DNA from: JAAGZL01 sp050297535
GTDB taxonomy: Bacteria > Pseudomonadota > Gammaproteobacteria > Chromatiales > Chromatiaceae
DNA length: 64,000 nt
NCBI GenBank assembly: GCA_050297535.1
Contig: JBNKSV010000008.1
Location: 1-64,000 of the forward strand
Reading direction: 5' to 3'
Shown piece after piece: positions 8,437 to 15,947 of the stretch (the first letter of the stretch is position 1; the number at the start of each line of letters is the position of its first letter). The notes beneath the pieces were generated by a model that was not told where the DNA came from, made no database searches, and saw only the letters and a program-made list of their open reading frames with translations. The translations under genes and the position numbers were made by a program.

Positions 8437-8535
8437 ATGGTTTGAGTCCGACCACGGAGAATGAGGTGCCAGAGTCAAGCCAACAACATCTCTCGCTATA
8501 AACCACCATCATCGCATGGTTTGACTCCGACCCCT
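8437..8535. repeat. Degenerate and hybrid REP-like copies
   Basis: A single diverged subfamily A arm is at 8437-8453, with GAGTC in place of GACTC. It is followed by a pair in which the left arm (8465-8483) is subfamily B and the right arm (8517-8535) is subfamily A. The two arms still pair imperfectly. This looks like recombination between the two repeat types. Confidence 0.75.
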
Positions 8536-8541
8536 GGCTGA

Positions 8542-8649
8542 CTGTAGGAGCCCACTCCCGTGGGCGAAAGAAGTCTGCAGATCACGCATAATTCTGGGTC
8601 TTGCGCCGTATTGTGGCATTCCATCGCTCGGAGGACCGAGCTCCTACAG
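8542..8649. repeat. Second REP family element (GTAGGAGC type)
   Basis: CTGTAGGAGC at 8542-8551 is inverted at 8640-8649 (GCTCCTACAG), and each end carries an internal palindrome (CCCACTCCCGTGGG; CTCGGAGGACCGAG). A close relative is at 30523-30599. This family differs from the GGAGTCAAAC repeats around the transposase. Confidence 0.8.
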
Positions 8650-8707
8650 GTAAATAATAGGATGTTGATGCTAGAATAAACCCATTTACACGAATAAACA
8701 TAACAGT

Positions 8708-9283
8708 ATGAAAATAATCCTTGGCTCCACCTCCCCGTTTCGCCGCGAACTGCTACAGAAGCTGCAGCTGGATTTTTCTGTCGATTCCCCCGATATCGAC
8801 GAGTCCAGACTGCCAAACGAATCACCACAAGATATGGTACAGCGTTTAGCGGTCGAGAAGGCCAAGGCGGTTGCCGCCAACCACACCGATGCCTTGATCA
8901 TCGGTTCGGATCAGGTAGCCTGTATCGGTTCCGATATCCTGGGCAAACCCGGCACCAGAGACAAGGCAATTATTCAGCTCACCACGGCTTCAGGACAAAA
9001 GGTGAGTTTTTATACTGGCCTGTGCCTTCTCAATAGCGCCACCGGCAATATGCAAGTGGTGTGTGAACCGTTCTATGTCCACTTCCGCAATCTATCCAGA
9101 GAGCAAATAGAACGCTATCTGGACGTGGAAGAGCCATACAACTGCGCCGGTAGCTTCAAATCCGAGGGTCTTGGGATCGCCCTGTTCGAGAAGATGGAGG
9201 GTGATGACCCCAATGCCCTGATCGGACTGCCGTTGATACGGTTGATCACCATGCTGCACCAGGAAGGCATAGCTGTCCCGTAA
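8708..9283 (+). CDS. yceF: Maf-family nucleotide pyrophosphatase, YceF type
   Basis: The 191-residue cytoplasmic protein hydrolyses modified nucleoside triphosphates; E. coli YceF prefers 7-methyl-GTP. The family signature LGSTSPFRRELL is at residues 5-16, IIGSDQVACI holds the catalytic Asp, and NCAGSFKSEGLGI and DPNALIGLPL follow. The overall pattern is closer to YceF than to YhdE. In E. coli yceF is divergent from yceD-rpmF-plsX; here the same arrangement is split by oadGAB and a transposase. It ends four bases before the EF-G-like gene, so the two are probably co-transcribed. Confidence 0.92.
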   Translation: MKIILGSTSPFRRELLQKLQLDFSVDSPDIDESRLPNESPQDMVQRLAVEKAKAVAANHTDALIIGSDQVACIGSDILGKPGTRDKAIIQLTTASGQKVSFYTGLCLLNSATGNMQVVCEPFYVHFRNLSREQIERYLDVEEPYNCAGSFKSEGLGIALFEKMEGDDPNALIGLPLIRLITMLHQEGIAVP

Positions 9284-9287
9284 ACAT

Positions 9288-11339
9288 ATGAACAAAGCCC
9301 CCGACCTCATCCATACCAGAAATATCGGCATCGCCGCCCATGTGGATGCGGGCAAGACCACGCTTACCGAACGCATCCTATTCTACACCGGGGCATCCTA
9401 CAAAATCGGCGAGGTCCACGATGGCGCGGCCCATATGGACTACATCGAAGAGGAACAGGTCCACGGCATTACCATAAACTCCGCCGTCACCCGTGCCAGT
9501 TGGCAGGGACATCTGATTCAGATTATCGACACACCGGGACACGTGGACTTCACCATAGAGGTAGAGCGCGCCATGCGCATCCTGGATGGTTGTGTCCTGG
9601 TGTTGGATGGAGTGCGCGGCGTGGAGCCACAAACGGAGACGGTCTGGCGACAACGCAATAAATTCGACCTCCCTGCCCTGTTCTTTATCAATAAAATGGA
9701 CCGCCCCGGCGCAGACTTCGACCACGCCATGGAGAGCATAAGCAGGCGCTTGCAGGGTGAACCAGTAGCCATCACAGTGCCGCTCCCGGAACAGCAGGCC
9801 GTGGTGCACCTCATCGACAAGAGCATACTCCACTTCGACGGTGAGCATGGAGAGATCCTGCGACAGGAAGCATGCGACGATACGACCTGGAATGCCATAT
9901 CACCATATCGCGAGTCCATGCTACTTGCCGCCGCAGAGTTCGACGAAGCCGTTGCCGATCTGGTTCTGGCTGGAGAAGAGCCGGAAACCGAGGCCGTTTG
10001 GTCAGCCCTGCGCAGTGGCACCCTGGCTGGCAAGATCCATCCCTGCTTTGGTGGTACCGCCCTGCGCAATCAGGGTGTTCAGCCGGTACTGGACGGAATC
10101 ATCCGGCTGCTGCCATCCCCTCTGGATCGACCTGCCGCCACGGCCAGATCTGCAGATGGGATAGTGCAAAGTATCAAGCTTGGAGACGAGGGCCCCCTGG
10201 CGGCCCTCTGTTTCAAGGTGCAGATGTGGGAGGGACGCCGTCACGTCTATGCCAGGATCTATCGCGGCCAGATTAAGCCGGGCGACAAAATCGCAGCAAT
10301 ACAACCTGACGGAACCCAAATAAATGAGACGATAGCCCGCATATTTGAAGTGGACGCCGGAAAAAAGAGCAAGCTGGATGTAGCCAACGCTGGTCAGATA
10401 GTGCTCATTGCCGGACTGCGGCATATAACTACCGGAGATACCATCTGTGATCCGGAACATATCCTGATGATGGAGCGCATAGACGCCAGAGAACCGGTTT
10501 TGAGCCTTGCAGTAGAGCCGCAGTCCAGTGATGATGAGGAGAAGTTTCTGGAGGTACTGGACAAGGTACAACAGGAAGATCCGACACTGATCATGGAGGA
10601 AGACAAAGACACCGGACAGCGCCTGCTCCGTGGCATGGGTGAACTGCACCTACAAATCGTATTGGAGAGGCTGCAACGAGAATTTAATCTAAACATACGT
10701 TCTGGAAGACCGGCCGTGGCCCTGCGCGAGACCATCACTAAATCAGCAACGGCAGACTGTCTCTTCCAGCCCCTCTTCAATAACAAATTGCATGAACATG
10801 AGATCAAGGCGCGGGTGGAACTGAGGGTAGCGCCGCTTGAGCGTGGCGCAGGCAGAAAGATCATCTTTGAACCCGCAATTAAACCTGAAGGACACAAACT
10901 TACCCAACTGCAACTAGATGCCATAAATGACGCGCTACAACTGGTATTGACCAGTGGTCCGATAGAGGCCGCCCCCCTGGAAGACCTGGAGCTAGCTGTA
11001 ACCATAGTGGAGACCTTTGGAAAATTATCCACCCCGGACGCGCTCCATGCCGCCACCGCCAAGGCCTGTATCCTGGCCATAAAACAGGCTGAACCCTGTC
11101 TGCTGCACCCGATCATGGCTGCAGAAGTGGTGGTGCCGGAAGAGAACCTGGGCCAGGTTCTGGGTGATCTGCAAGCGCGTTTGGGGGTAATTCAAGACAC
11201 CAATAAATGGAAAGACACCGCTACCATAAGCTGCGAGGTGGCCTTGGACAAACTCCTGGGGTACACCACCGACCTACGCAGCATGACCCAAGGACGCGGA
11301 CATTTCAGTACAATATTCAAGAGGTTCGACAGGGTCTAG
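9288..11339 (+). CDS. EF-G-like translational GTPase (fusA paralogue)
   Basis: This 683-residue protein has the EF-G layout: GTPase domain with AHVDAGKTT (G1), DTPGHVDF (G3) and NKMD (G4), then domains II-V. It is unlikely to be the main EF-G. Switch I reads VHGITINSAV instead of the usual ERGITITSAA, and the domain IV tip lacks the canonical DVDSSE-type loop, having ETFGKLSTPDALHAAT instead. It is also not next to rpsL/rpsG/tuf. The start ATG at 9288 is four bases after maf. The specific role, whether translocation, recycling or another ribosome function, cannot be told from sequence. Confidence 0.85.
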   Translation: MNKAPDLIHTRNIGIAAHVDAGKTTLTERILFYTGASYKIGEVHDGAAHMDYIEEEQVHGITINSAVTRASWQGHLIQIIDTPGHVDFTIEVERAMRILDGCVLVLDGVRGVEPQTETVWRQRNKFDLPALFFINKMDRPGADFDHAMESISRRLQGEPVAITVPLPEQQAVVHLIDKSILHFDGEHGEILRQEACDDTTWNAISPYRESMLLAAAEFDEAVADLVLAGEEPETEAVWSALRSGTLAGKIHPCFGGTALRNQGVQPVLDGIIRLLPSPLDRPAATARSADGIVQSIKLGDEGPLAALCFKVQMWEGRRHVYARIYRGQIKPGDKIAAIQPDGTQINETIARIFEVDAGKKSKLDVANAGQIVLIAGLRHITTGDTICDPEHILMMERIDAREPVLSLAVEPQSSDDEEKFLEVLDKVQQEDPTLIMEEDKDTGQRLLRGMGELHLQIVLERLQREFNLNIRSGRPAVALRETITKSATADCLFQPLFNNKLHEHEIKARVELRVAPLERGAGRKIIFEPAIKPEGHKLTQLQLDAINDALQLVLTSGPIEAAPLEDLELAVTIVETFGKLSTPDALHAATAKACILAIKQAEPCLLHPIMAAEVVVPEENLGQVLGDLQARLGVIQDTNKWKDTATISCEVALDKLLGYTTDLRSMTQGRGHFSTIFKRFDRV

Positions 11340-11458
11340 GTCATTATCCCGTGGTCTGTATCACATGGGTTGCTTTATCAGATATAATGCCGGTCAGACT
11401 GCATCATAAATGAACATTTTGCTGCAATTTGCATATGATTCGGTCGGTCATTTATAGC

Positions 11459-11470
11459 GGGAATATTCCC
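11459..11470. promoter_or_regulatory. Perfect 12-base palindrome upstream of lipoprotein gene
   Basis: GGGAATATTCCC lies about 45 bases ahead of the start codon of the repeat-rich lipoprotein. Its position and symmetry would fit a dimeric regulator site, but no regulator is assigned. Confidence 0.35.
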
Positions 11471-11513
11471 TGCGTCCTGTCTTCCTAATAACAGATGGAA
11501 TAAAGAGGTCTAC

Positions 11514-11909
11514 ATGAAAAAACTACTTACCATCGCCTTTATCTCAGCCTTCCTGACTGCCTGTGGCGGAGATGCCCCAGAACAACCTAAGGCCGAAGCG
11601 CCTGCAACCGAGGCTCCTGCACCTGCCGCTGAAGAGGCTGCACCTGCTGCTGAAGAGGCTGCACCTGCTGCCGAAGAGGCCGCCCCTGCTGCTGAAGAGG
11701 CTGCACCTGCTGCTGAAGAGGCTGCACCTGCTGCTGAAGAGGCCGCCCCTGCTGCTGAAGAGGCTGCCCCTGCTGCTGAAGAGGCTGCACCTGCTGCCGA
11801 AGAGGCTGCACCTGCCGCCGAAGAGGCTGCACCTGCCGCCGAAGAGGCCGCACCTGCCGCCGAAGAGGCCGCACCTGCTGCTGAAGAGGCTGCACCTGCT
11901 GCTCAGTAA
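11514..11909 (+). CDS. Low-complexity lipoprotein with heptad repeats
   Basis: The 131-residue product has a lipoprotein signal peptide (MKKLLTIAFISAFLTAC, with LTAC as lipobox, Cys17 acylated). After a short GGDAPEQPKAEAPATEAPAP linker come 13 consecutive copies of the heptad AEEAAPA (residues 39-129) and then AQ. The protein would be a long, acidic, alanine/proline-rich rod or disordered tether anchored to a membrane. No catalytic domain is present. A good ribosome binding site (AAAGAGG) precedes the ATG. Function is unknown; a spacer or periplasmic tether role is only a guess. Confidence 0.75.
   Translation: MKKLLTIAFISAFLTACGGDAPEQPKAEAPATEAPAPAAEEAAPAAEEAAPAAEEAAPAAEEAAPAAEEAAPAAEEAAPAAEEAAPAAEEAAPAAEEAAPAAEEAAPAAEEAAPAAEEAAPAAEEAAPAAQ
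11628..11900 (+). repeat. Thirteen tandem 21-bp coding repeats
   Basis: The heptad-coding unit (GCTGAAGAGGCTGCACCTGCT type) is repeated 13 times with only third-position changes such as GCT/GCC and GCA/GCC. Such an array can expand or shrink by slippage in steps of seven residues without breaking the frame. Confidence 0.93.
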
Positions 11910-11940
11910 TCCGTTAAAGATTTGATGAGCTGATGCAAAA

Positions 11941-11970
11941 TGGCGGTTGTCAAACTCTCGGCAACCGCCA
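11941..11970 (+). terminator. Hairpin downstream of the lipoprotein gene
   Basis: TGGCGGTTG and CAACCGCCA form a perfect 9-base-pair stem with a 12-base loop, 31 bases after the stop. The tail on the plus strand is only AATTT; on the minus strand it is TTTTG, so it may act in both directions. Confidence 0.6.
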
Positions 11971-12020
11971 AATTTCACCCTGAAATAGCCTTTTTCTAAT
12001 CCCCTGCGAAAGTTAAATCA

Positions 12021-12607
12021 CCTCCGGCAGAGCCGGAGGCTTATCAGGTTGCGCCCTCAAAGGGCTTTCATTGCGCCCAAGGCGCTACATTCCAAGAGAC
12101 AACTGATCTCGCCTAACATCTTCCAGCTCCTGATTACGAATATACTCCCTAACCATTTCTTCATCTAACCCAACGGTTGAAACGTAATATCCTCTCGCCC
12201 AGAAGTGCTCTCCTGCAAAATTCCTTTGCCTGCCTTTAAAACGCCTAGCTATCGTAATCGCGCTCTTCCCTTTCAAATATCCAACTACGTTAGAAACTGA
12301 ATATTTCGGTGGAATACTGATACATATATGCACATGATCAGACATTAAATGCCCTTCCTCAATACGACAACCTTTCCTCTCTGACAACTCATGAAATATT
12401 TCGCCTAACCCCTTTCGGAGTTCTCCATAAATCAGTTTCCGCCTGCGTTTGGGAATAAATACTACGTGGTACTTACAATCCCATCTCGTATGCGTCAGAC
12501 TCTTAAAGTCTCTCATAGGTTTTCCTCTCGTTTCTTGGTCGAAACTAAAGGTTAAATGACCGTAGCATCGGTCCAACCTATTCGAGTCCCCCCGGCATAG
12601 CCGGGGG
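12021..12607 (-). mobile_element. IS200-type insertion sequence
   Basis: The element carries a single Y1 transposase gene bounded by two similar hairpins: CCTCCGGCAGAGCCGGAGG at 12021-12039 and CCCCCGGCATAGCCGGGGG at 12589-12607. Subterminal stem-loops, not terminal inverted repeats, are the hallmark of IS200/IS605 elements. There is no accessory tnpB. The exact ends cannot be fixed without an empty site but should lie within some 20 bases outside the hairpins. The transposase appears intact. Confidence 0.85.
12085..12516 (-). CDS. tnpA: IS200-family transposase TnpA
   Basis: The 143-residue Y1 HUH transposase moves single-stranded DNA. It shows KYHVVFIPKRRRK near the start, the HUH pair in SDHVHICISIP, and the nucleophile tyrosine in REYIRNQE near the end. 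I start it at the ATG at 12516 (MRDFKSLTHT), which has a GAGAGGA ribosome binding site; the open frame extends 20 codons upstream without support. Length and motifs are complete, so it is probably functional. A small hairpin (GCGCC/GGCGC, 12073-12085) touches its stop codon. Confidence 0.92.
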   Translation of the reverse strand: MRDFKSLTHTRWDCKYHVVFIPKRRRKLIYGELRKGLGEIFHELSERKGCRIEEGHLMSDHVHICISIPPKYSVSNVVGYLKGKSAITIARRFKGRQRNFAGEHFWARGYYVSTVGLDEEMVREYIRNQELEDVRRDQLSLGM

Positions 12608-12736
12608 TTTACCTAATGATTAATTAAAAGAATCCCCAAATTGAAGAATGTCATTGAAGGCATCTTCTAAAACAGAATATAAGGTGCTAGCTAGTATTCC
12701 GTTACAGTCCAGTATCTGACTTATAGGGGTATCACG
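12577..12736. other. Right end of IS200 and leader of the small membrane protein
   Basis: Apart from the right-end hairpin of the insertion sequence, this holds AT-rich DNA. An AGGGGT ribosome binding site lies just ahead of the ATG at 12737. Confidence 0.4.
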
Positions 12737-12910
12737 ATGGGAAATTCACTCTGGTTCATCACGATCTTGCAGCAAAAACCATGGTTAGGTTTTTTGATAG
12801 GCTTGGGTTTCATAACCATCATGTTCTTGGCAAAGAATCTCGTGGTTTACATGTATTCCAAGAATCAAGAGAAGAAGATGCCGTTGGAAGAGGCAGAGGA
12901 AGTGGAATAA
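12737..12910 (+). CDS. Small membrane protein, 57 residues, unknown
   Basis: The frame encodes a protein that begins MGNSLWFITILQQKPW. It has one membrane segment (about residues 16-38, rich in Leu, Ile, Gly, Phe) and a charged, acidic tail ending EEAEEVE. An AGGGGT ribosome binding site lies seven bases upstream of the ATG. I do not recognise the family. It stands alone between the IS200 element and the convergent hpt gene. The charge layout fits an N-out or N-in single-span protein; orientation cannot be decided. Confidence 0.6.
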   Translation: MGNSLWFITILQQKPWLGFLIGLGFITIMFLAKNLVVYMYSKNQEKKMPLEEAEEVE

Positions 12911-12963
12911 CTGCGGCAGATCAGCCACATAACTCAGGGTGTTTAGCTATATAAGCCGGTAAT

Positions 12964-13527
12964 CTAAACGCCCTCATCCTTTGCACTTACCGCGAATATT
13001 CCAGGGGCATTCCTCAGATAGCCCTTGTAGTCCATACCATATCCGAATACATATCTGTCCTCCACCTCAAGTCCAACAAAATCAGCCTTGAAGCCGTTAC
13101 TACGGTCATGGAGCTTCTCAACCACTACCGCTGTGGTGATGCTGCCAGCGCCCAACTCATTGCAGAACTCCACTATGGCCTTGAGCGTGATGCCTTCATC
13201 CAGGATATCGTCGATAATTAAGACATGCTGATCCTTTAGATCTTGATGGTTACGTTTGATCCAGTGCAGTTCTCCAGCTGAGGTTTGGCCGTGGTATCTG
13301 GTGGCGTGGAGATAATCTACCCGTAGTGGGAAATTGAGTTTTGGCAGCAGCTTACCTGCGGCGATCAGACCACCGTTCATGATGCATAGTACAATCGGAT
13401 CCTTGTCTGCCAAACGCTGGGATATTTCACCGGCTATTCTGTCCAGCGCGTCTTCAACGGCCTGCTCTGAATGCAGTTCATCTGCCTGATCGTATACTGC
13501 CTGCGCGGTCTTTGCGTCTATCTTCAT
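12964..13527 (-). CDS. hpt: Hypoxanthine-guanine phosphoribosyltransferase
   Basis: This 187-residue cytoplasmic purine salvage enzyme joins hypoxanthine or guanine to PRPP. The PRPP-binding loop VLIIDDILDEGITL (about residues 102-115) is intact, and IMNGGLIAAGKLL and the late YVFGYGMDYKGYLRN purine-binding segment fit the family. The gene begins two bases after the nagZ stop, so the two form an operon. In several gammaproteobacteria hpt-like genes also lie beside nagZ. Confidence 0.92.
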   Translation of the reverse strand: MKIDAKTAQAVYDQADELHSEQAVEDALDRIAGEISQRLADKDPIVLCIMNGGLIAAGKLLPKLNFPLRVDYLHATRYHGQTSAGELHWIKRNHQDLKDQHVLIIDDILDEGITLKAIVEFCNELGAGSITTAVVVEKLHDRSNGFKADFVGLEVEDRYVFGYGMDYKGYLRNAPGIFAVSAKDEGV

Positions 13528-13529
13528 AG

Positions 13530-14576
13530 CTAGATATCCAGATTTAGAGAGGGTGACTCTTCATATTGGGCGATTGCATCCAGCGCTGTTTTCCAGCGCG
13601 GATCCAAATGTATCTCATCTCTACTCACGTGGCCACGGCCATGCATCCTGACCATGCGCACCTGGGCTGCCGGGTCACGATAATCGCCCAACTCTTCCAT
13701 AACCTGAATGGCCCCCGCTTGATTGTTGCATACCAAAATCATGTCGCAGCCTGCATCCAGGGCCGCCCGGGCGCGCTCCTTGTAATCACCTGCGGCGTCC
13801 GCAGCGGCCATGGTCAGATCATCACTGAAGATGACGCCTTGAAATTTCAGCCTGGTGCGCAACACATCCTTGAGCCAGAAACGGGAAAATCCAGCCAGAT
13901 CAGATGATATGTTCTCGTAGATCACATGAGCAGGCATGATCGCCTCCAGACCATTGGCTATCATGCGCTGAAAGGGAATCAGATCGGCAGTCCAGATATC
14001 TTCCGGTGTCCTGCGATCAACAGGAAGCTCAAGGTGGGAATCCTCCACCACACCGCCATGTCCTGGGAAATGCTTGCCGACCGCAGCCATTCCAGCTTCA
14101 TGTACCCCGCGCATCCATGAGTAGGCCAGTTCCGAAACCACTGTAGGTTTTTTGTGGAAGGCCCGATCCCCGATTACGCTGCTGGCGCCATATCCCAGAT
14201 CCAGGACCGGGGCAAAGCTGAAATCCACCCCCACCGCCCGAAGTTCCGCTGCCATAAGCCAGCCTGCAGATTGGGCCGTGGCCTTTGCTGTCTTGATGTT
14301 GGCTTCGTGCAGTTCCCCAAACCAAGATGCAGGTGGCAGCCGGACAAACCCTTCTTTGAAACGCTGTACCCTACCCCCCTCCTGGTCTACTGCGATCAGC
14401 AGTTCTGGCCTTCTTATTTCATGAATTTGTCTTATAAGTGCATGTATTTGTTGAGGTGATTCGAAATTTCTGCTGAACAGGATAACCCCGCCGGCAGCTG
14501 GATGCTCCAGCATCTCACGCTCTTCCCGGGTTATCTCCAATCCAGTAAGATCAAACATCAATGGTCCGTGGCTCAT
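13530..14576 (-). CDS. nagZ: Beta-N-acetylhexosaminidase
   Basis: NagZ is a cytoplasmic glycoside hydrolase family 3 enzyme that removes GlcNAc from muropeptides during cell-wall recycling. The signature KHFPGHGGVVEDSH, which includes the catalytic His, is present, as are AVDQEGGRVQRF and GVIFSDDLTM with the nucleophile Asp. I start at ATG 14576 (MSHGPLMFDL, 348 residues), matching other NagZ proteins; an upstream TTG in frame is unsupported. It is divergent from the FliL-like gene and upstream of hpt. Confidence 0.94.
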   Translation of the reverse strand: MSHGPLMFDLTGLEITREEREMLEHPAAGGVILFSRNFESPQQIHALIRQIHEIRRPELLIAVDQEGGRVQRFKEGFVRLPPASWFGELHEANIKTAKATAQSAGWLMAAELRAVGVDFSFAPVLDLGYGASSVIGDRAFHKKPTVVSELAYSWMRGVHEAGMAAVGKHFPGHGGVVEDSHLELPVDRRTPEDIWTADLIPFQRMIANGLEAIMPAHVIYENISSDLAGFSRFWLKDVLRTRLKFQGVIFSDDLTMAAADAAGDYKERARAALDAGCDMILVCNNQAGAIQVMEELGDYRDPAAQVRMVRMHGRGHVSRDEIHLDPRWKTALDAIAQYEESPSLNLDI

Positions 14577-14648
14577 ACTATAATTTCCAATCAAGTTTCT
14601 TCTTCTGGTGCCGATAAGGCTTTTGACGATCGTTATAACAGGATTTTA

Positions 14649-15053
14649 ATGAAAATGATGCGTTTATTCTCCCTACTGATACTAACCTGGTCTGTACTTT
14701 TTCCCGGTTTCGCGATTGCGGAAGAGGATGGAGAAAAGAAGCCAGCGGTGTATTTCTCCATCTCTCCGTCACTGATTGCAAATGTGCAAGGCAAAGCCAG
14801 GTATGCCAGGTGTGATATCCAGCTCATGCTCGAAAATGAAGAGGCCGTTCCCGAAATTAAACTGCATGCCCCAGCTATTCGTCATGAATTACTCCTGTTA
14901 CTTGGCGATCAAAACGGAGCGGATCTGCAAGATCCCAAGGGAAAAGAGCGATTCCGGCAGGCAGCGCTGAGTGCGGTGGGTAGTGTCATCAAAAAGCAGA
15001 CCGGCAAAAACAGTATAAAGGACCTGTTCTTCACCAGTTTCTTTGTGCAGTAG
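14649..15053 (+). CDS. Secreted FliL-like protein
   Basis: The 134-residue product has a cleavable-looking signal peptide (about residues 1-24, ending GFAIAEE) followed by a FliL domain. VYFSISPSLIANV, the RHELLLLLGDQ segment and the terminal DLFFTSFFVQ align by eye with fliL of this window (MYLSLDPVFVVNL, RNQLLNLFSTQ, AVYFSSFVMQ). True FliL is anchored by a membrane helix and works at the stator; here the domain would be free in the periplasm. It lies 48 kb from the flagellar cluster, divergent from nagZ. Start ATG 14649 has an AGGA site six bases upstream. Confidence 0.75.
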   Translation: MKMMRLFSLLILTWSVLFPGFAIAEEDGEKKPAVYFSISPSLIANVQGKARYARCDIQLMLENEEAVPEIKLHAPAIRHELLLLLGDQNGADLQDPKGKERFRQAALSAVGSVIKKQTGKNSIKDLFFTSFFVQ

Positions 15054-15067
15054 AGACACTGCTAGAA

Positions 15068-15871
15068 CTAGTTACGAGTCACTTGGTTTTTAACATCCAG
15101 GCGATCCCGCAATCTGTCGCCCAGCAGGTTTACTGACAACACCACCAGCATGATGCAGATCCCCGGCGCCAGCACCAGGTGTGGCGCCACCAGCATATAT
15201 CTGGTCCCATCCCGAATCATGCTACCCCAGGATGCCGCTGGTGGTTGCACACCCAAGCCCAGAAAAGAGAGACCGGCCTCAGCAATCACTATCCCAGCCA
15301 CCCCGAAGGTGGCCTCAATGATCAGGGGCGCGGCGACCAACGGCAGCAGATGTCTTCTGATGATGGGGATGGTGCCCTGCCCCAAGGCTATGGCAGCGGC
15401 GACATGATCACGGTGCTTCAGAGTCAGCACCTGGGCCCTGGCCAATCTGGCGTATCCGACCCAACCCACGATAGAAAGGGCGATGATCACATTATCTATC
15501 CCAGGTCCCATGACCCCGGCCAGGGCGATGGCCAGTAGGATGCCTGGAAAGGCGAGGAATATGTCAATCACACGCACCAGCAGCAAATCAGCAACCCCGC
15601 CCGAATATGCCGCAAAGGCACCCAGCGCAGTGCCTAAGCACGCGGAGATAACCACTACCCAGAGCGCCACCAGAAATGATGTCTGGGCGCCCATTATCAG
15701 CCGGTCCAACACCGGACGACCGAGATCATCATTCCCCAGAGGATTTTCGGCAGATGGCGAGGATAGGATATGTTGTAGGTCAATCTGGTTCGGGTTCAGC
15801 GGAAGCATAGGGCCAATAATAGATACCAGCATCCAAAGCAGGAGGAGTGAGAGGAAGGGCTTATATTTCAT
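15068..15871 (-). CDS. Peptide ABC transporter permease (DppC/OppC family)
   Basis: This 267-residue inner-membrane protein has an N-terminal helix, an extracytoplasmic segment with NPLGNDDLGRPVLDRLI (typical of DppC/OppC) and five more membrane segments. The EAA loop that docks the ATPase lies near residues 150-170 (ALGQGTIPIIRRHLLP). It partners the upstream permease and binding protein. No ATPase gene (dppD/dppF type) follows; after the stop the next gene is the convergent FliL-like one. Confidence 0.9.
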   Translation of the reverse strand: MKYKPFLSLLLLWMLVSIIGPMLPLNPNQIDLQHILSSPSAENPLGNDDLGRPVLDRLIMGAQTSFLVALWVVVISACLGTALGAFAAYSGGVADLLLVRVIDIFLAFPGILLAIALAGVMGPGIDNVIIALSIVGWVGYARLARAQVLTLKHRDHVAAAIALGQGTIPIIRRHLLPLVAAPLIIEATFGVAGIVIAEAGLSFLGLGVQPPAASWGSMIRDGTRYMLVAPHLVLAPGICIMLVVLSVNLLGDRLRDRLDVKNQVTRN

Positions 15872-15889
15872 CTCTGCAGCCCATTATCA

Positions 15890-15924
15890 CCCTCTCCCCT
15901 TGGGGAGAGGGATGGGGTGAGGGG
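15890..15924. repeat. Palindromic intergenic repeat inside the transporter operon
   Basis: CCCTCTCCCC (15890-15899) and GGGGAGAGGG (15902-15911) form a perfect 10-base-pair hairpin with a two-base loop, followed by ATGGGGTGAGGGG. Elements of this type are scattered in many proteobacterial genomes. It lies between the two permease genes and could affect mRNA stability there. Confidence 0.75.
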
Positions 15925-15947
15925 TGTTACAGGATGACAATGATATC

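Noticed and set aside
11628..11900. Regular repeats that might suggest a CRISPR array
   Set aside because: Units are contiguous 21-mers without spacers, and they code for a protein heptad.
11544..11978. Long open frames on both strands across the lipoprotein repeats
   Set aside because: A 21-bp repeat without stop codons opens several frames at once. Only the plus frame from 11514 has a lipobox and a ribosome binding site.
14502..14648. N-terminal extension of the FliL-like gene
   Set aside because: The signal peptide and an AGGA ribosome binding site belong to ATG 14649; the upstream part overlaps nagZ on the other strand.
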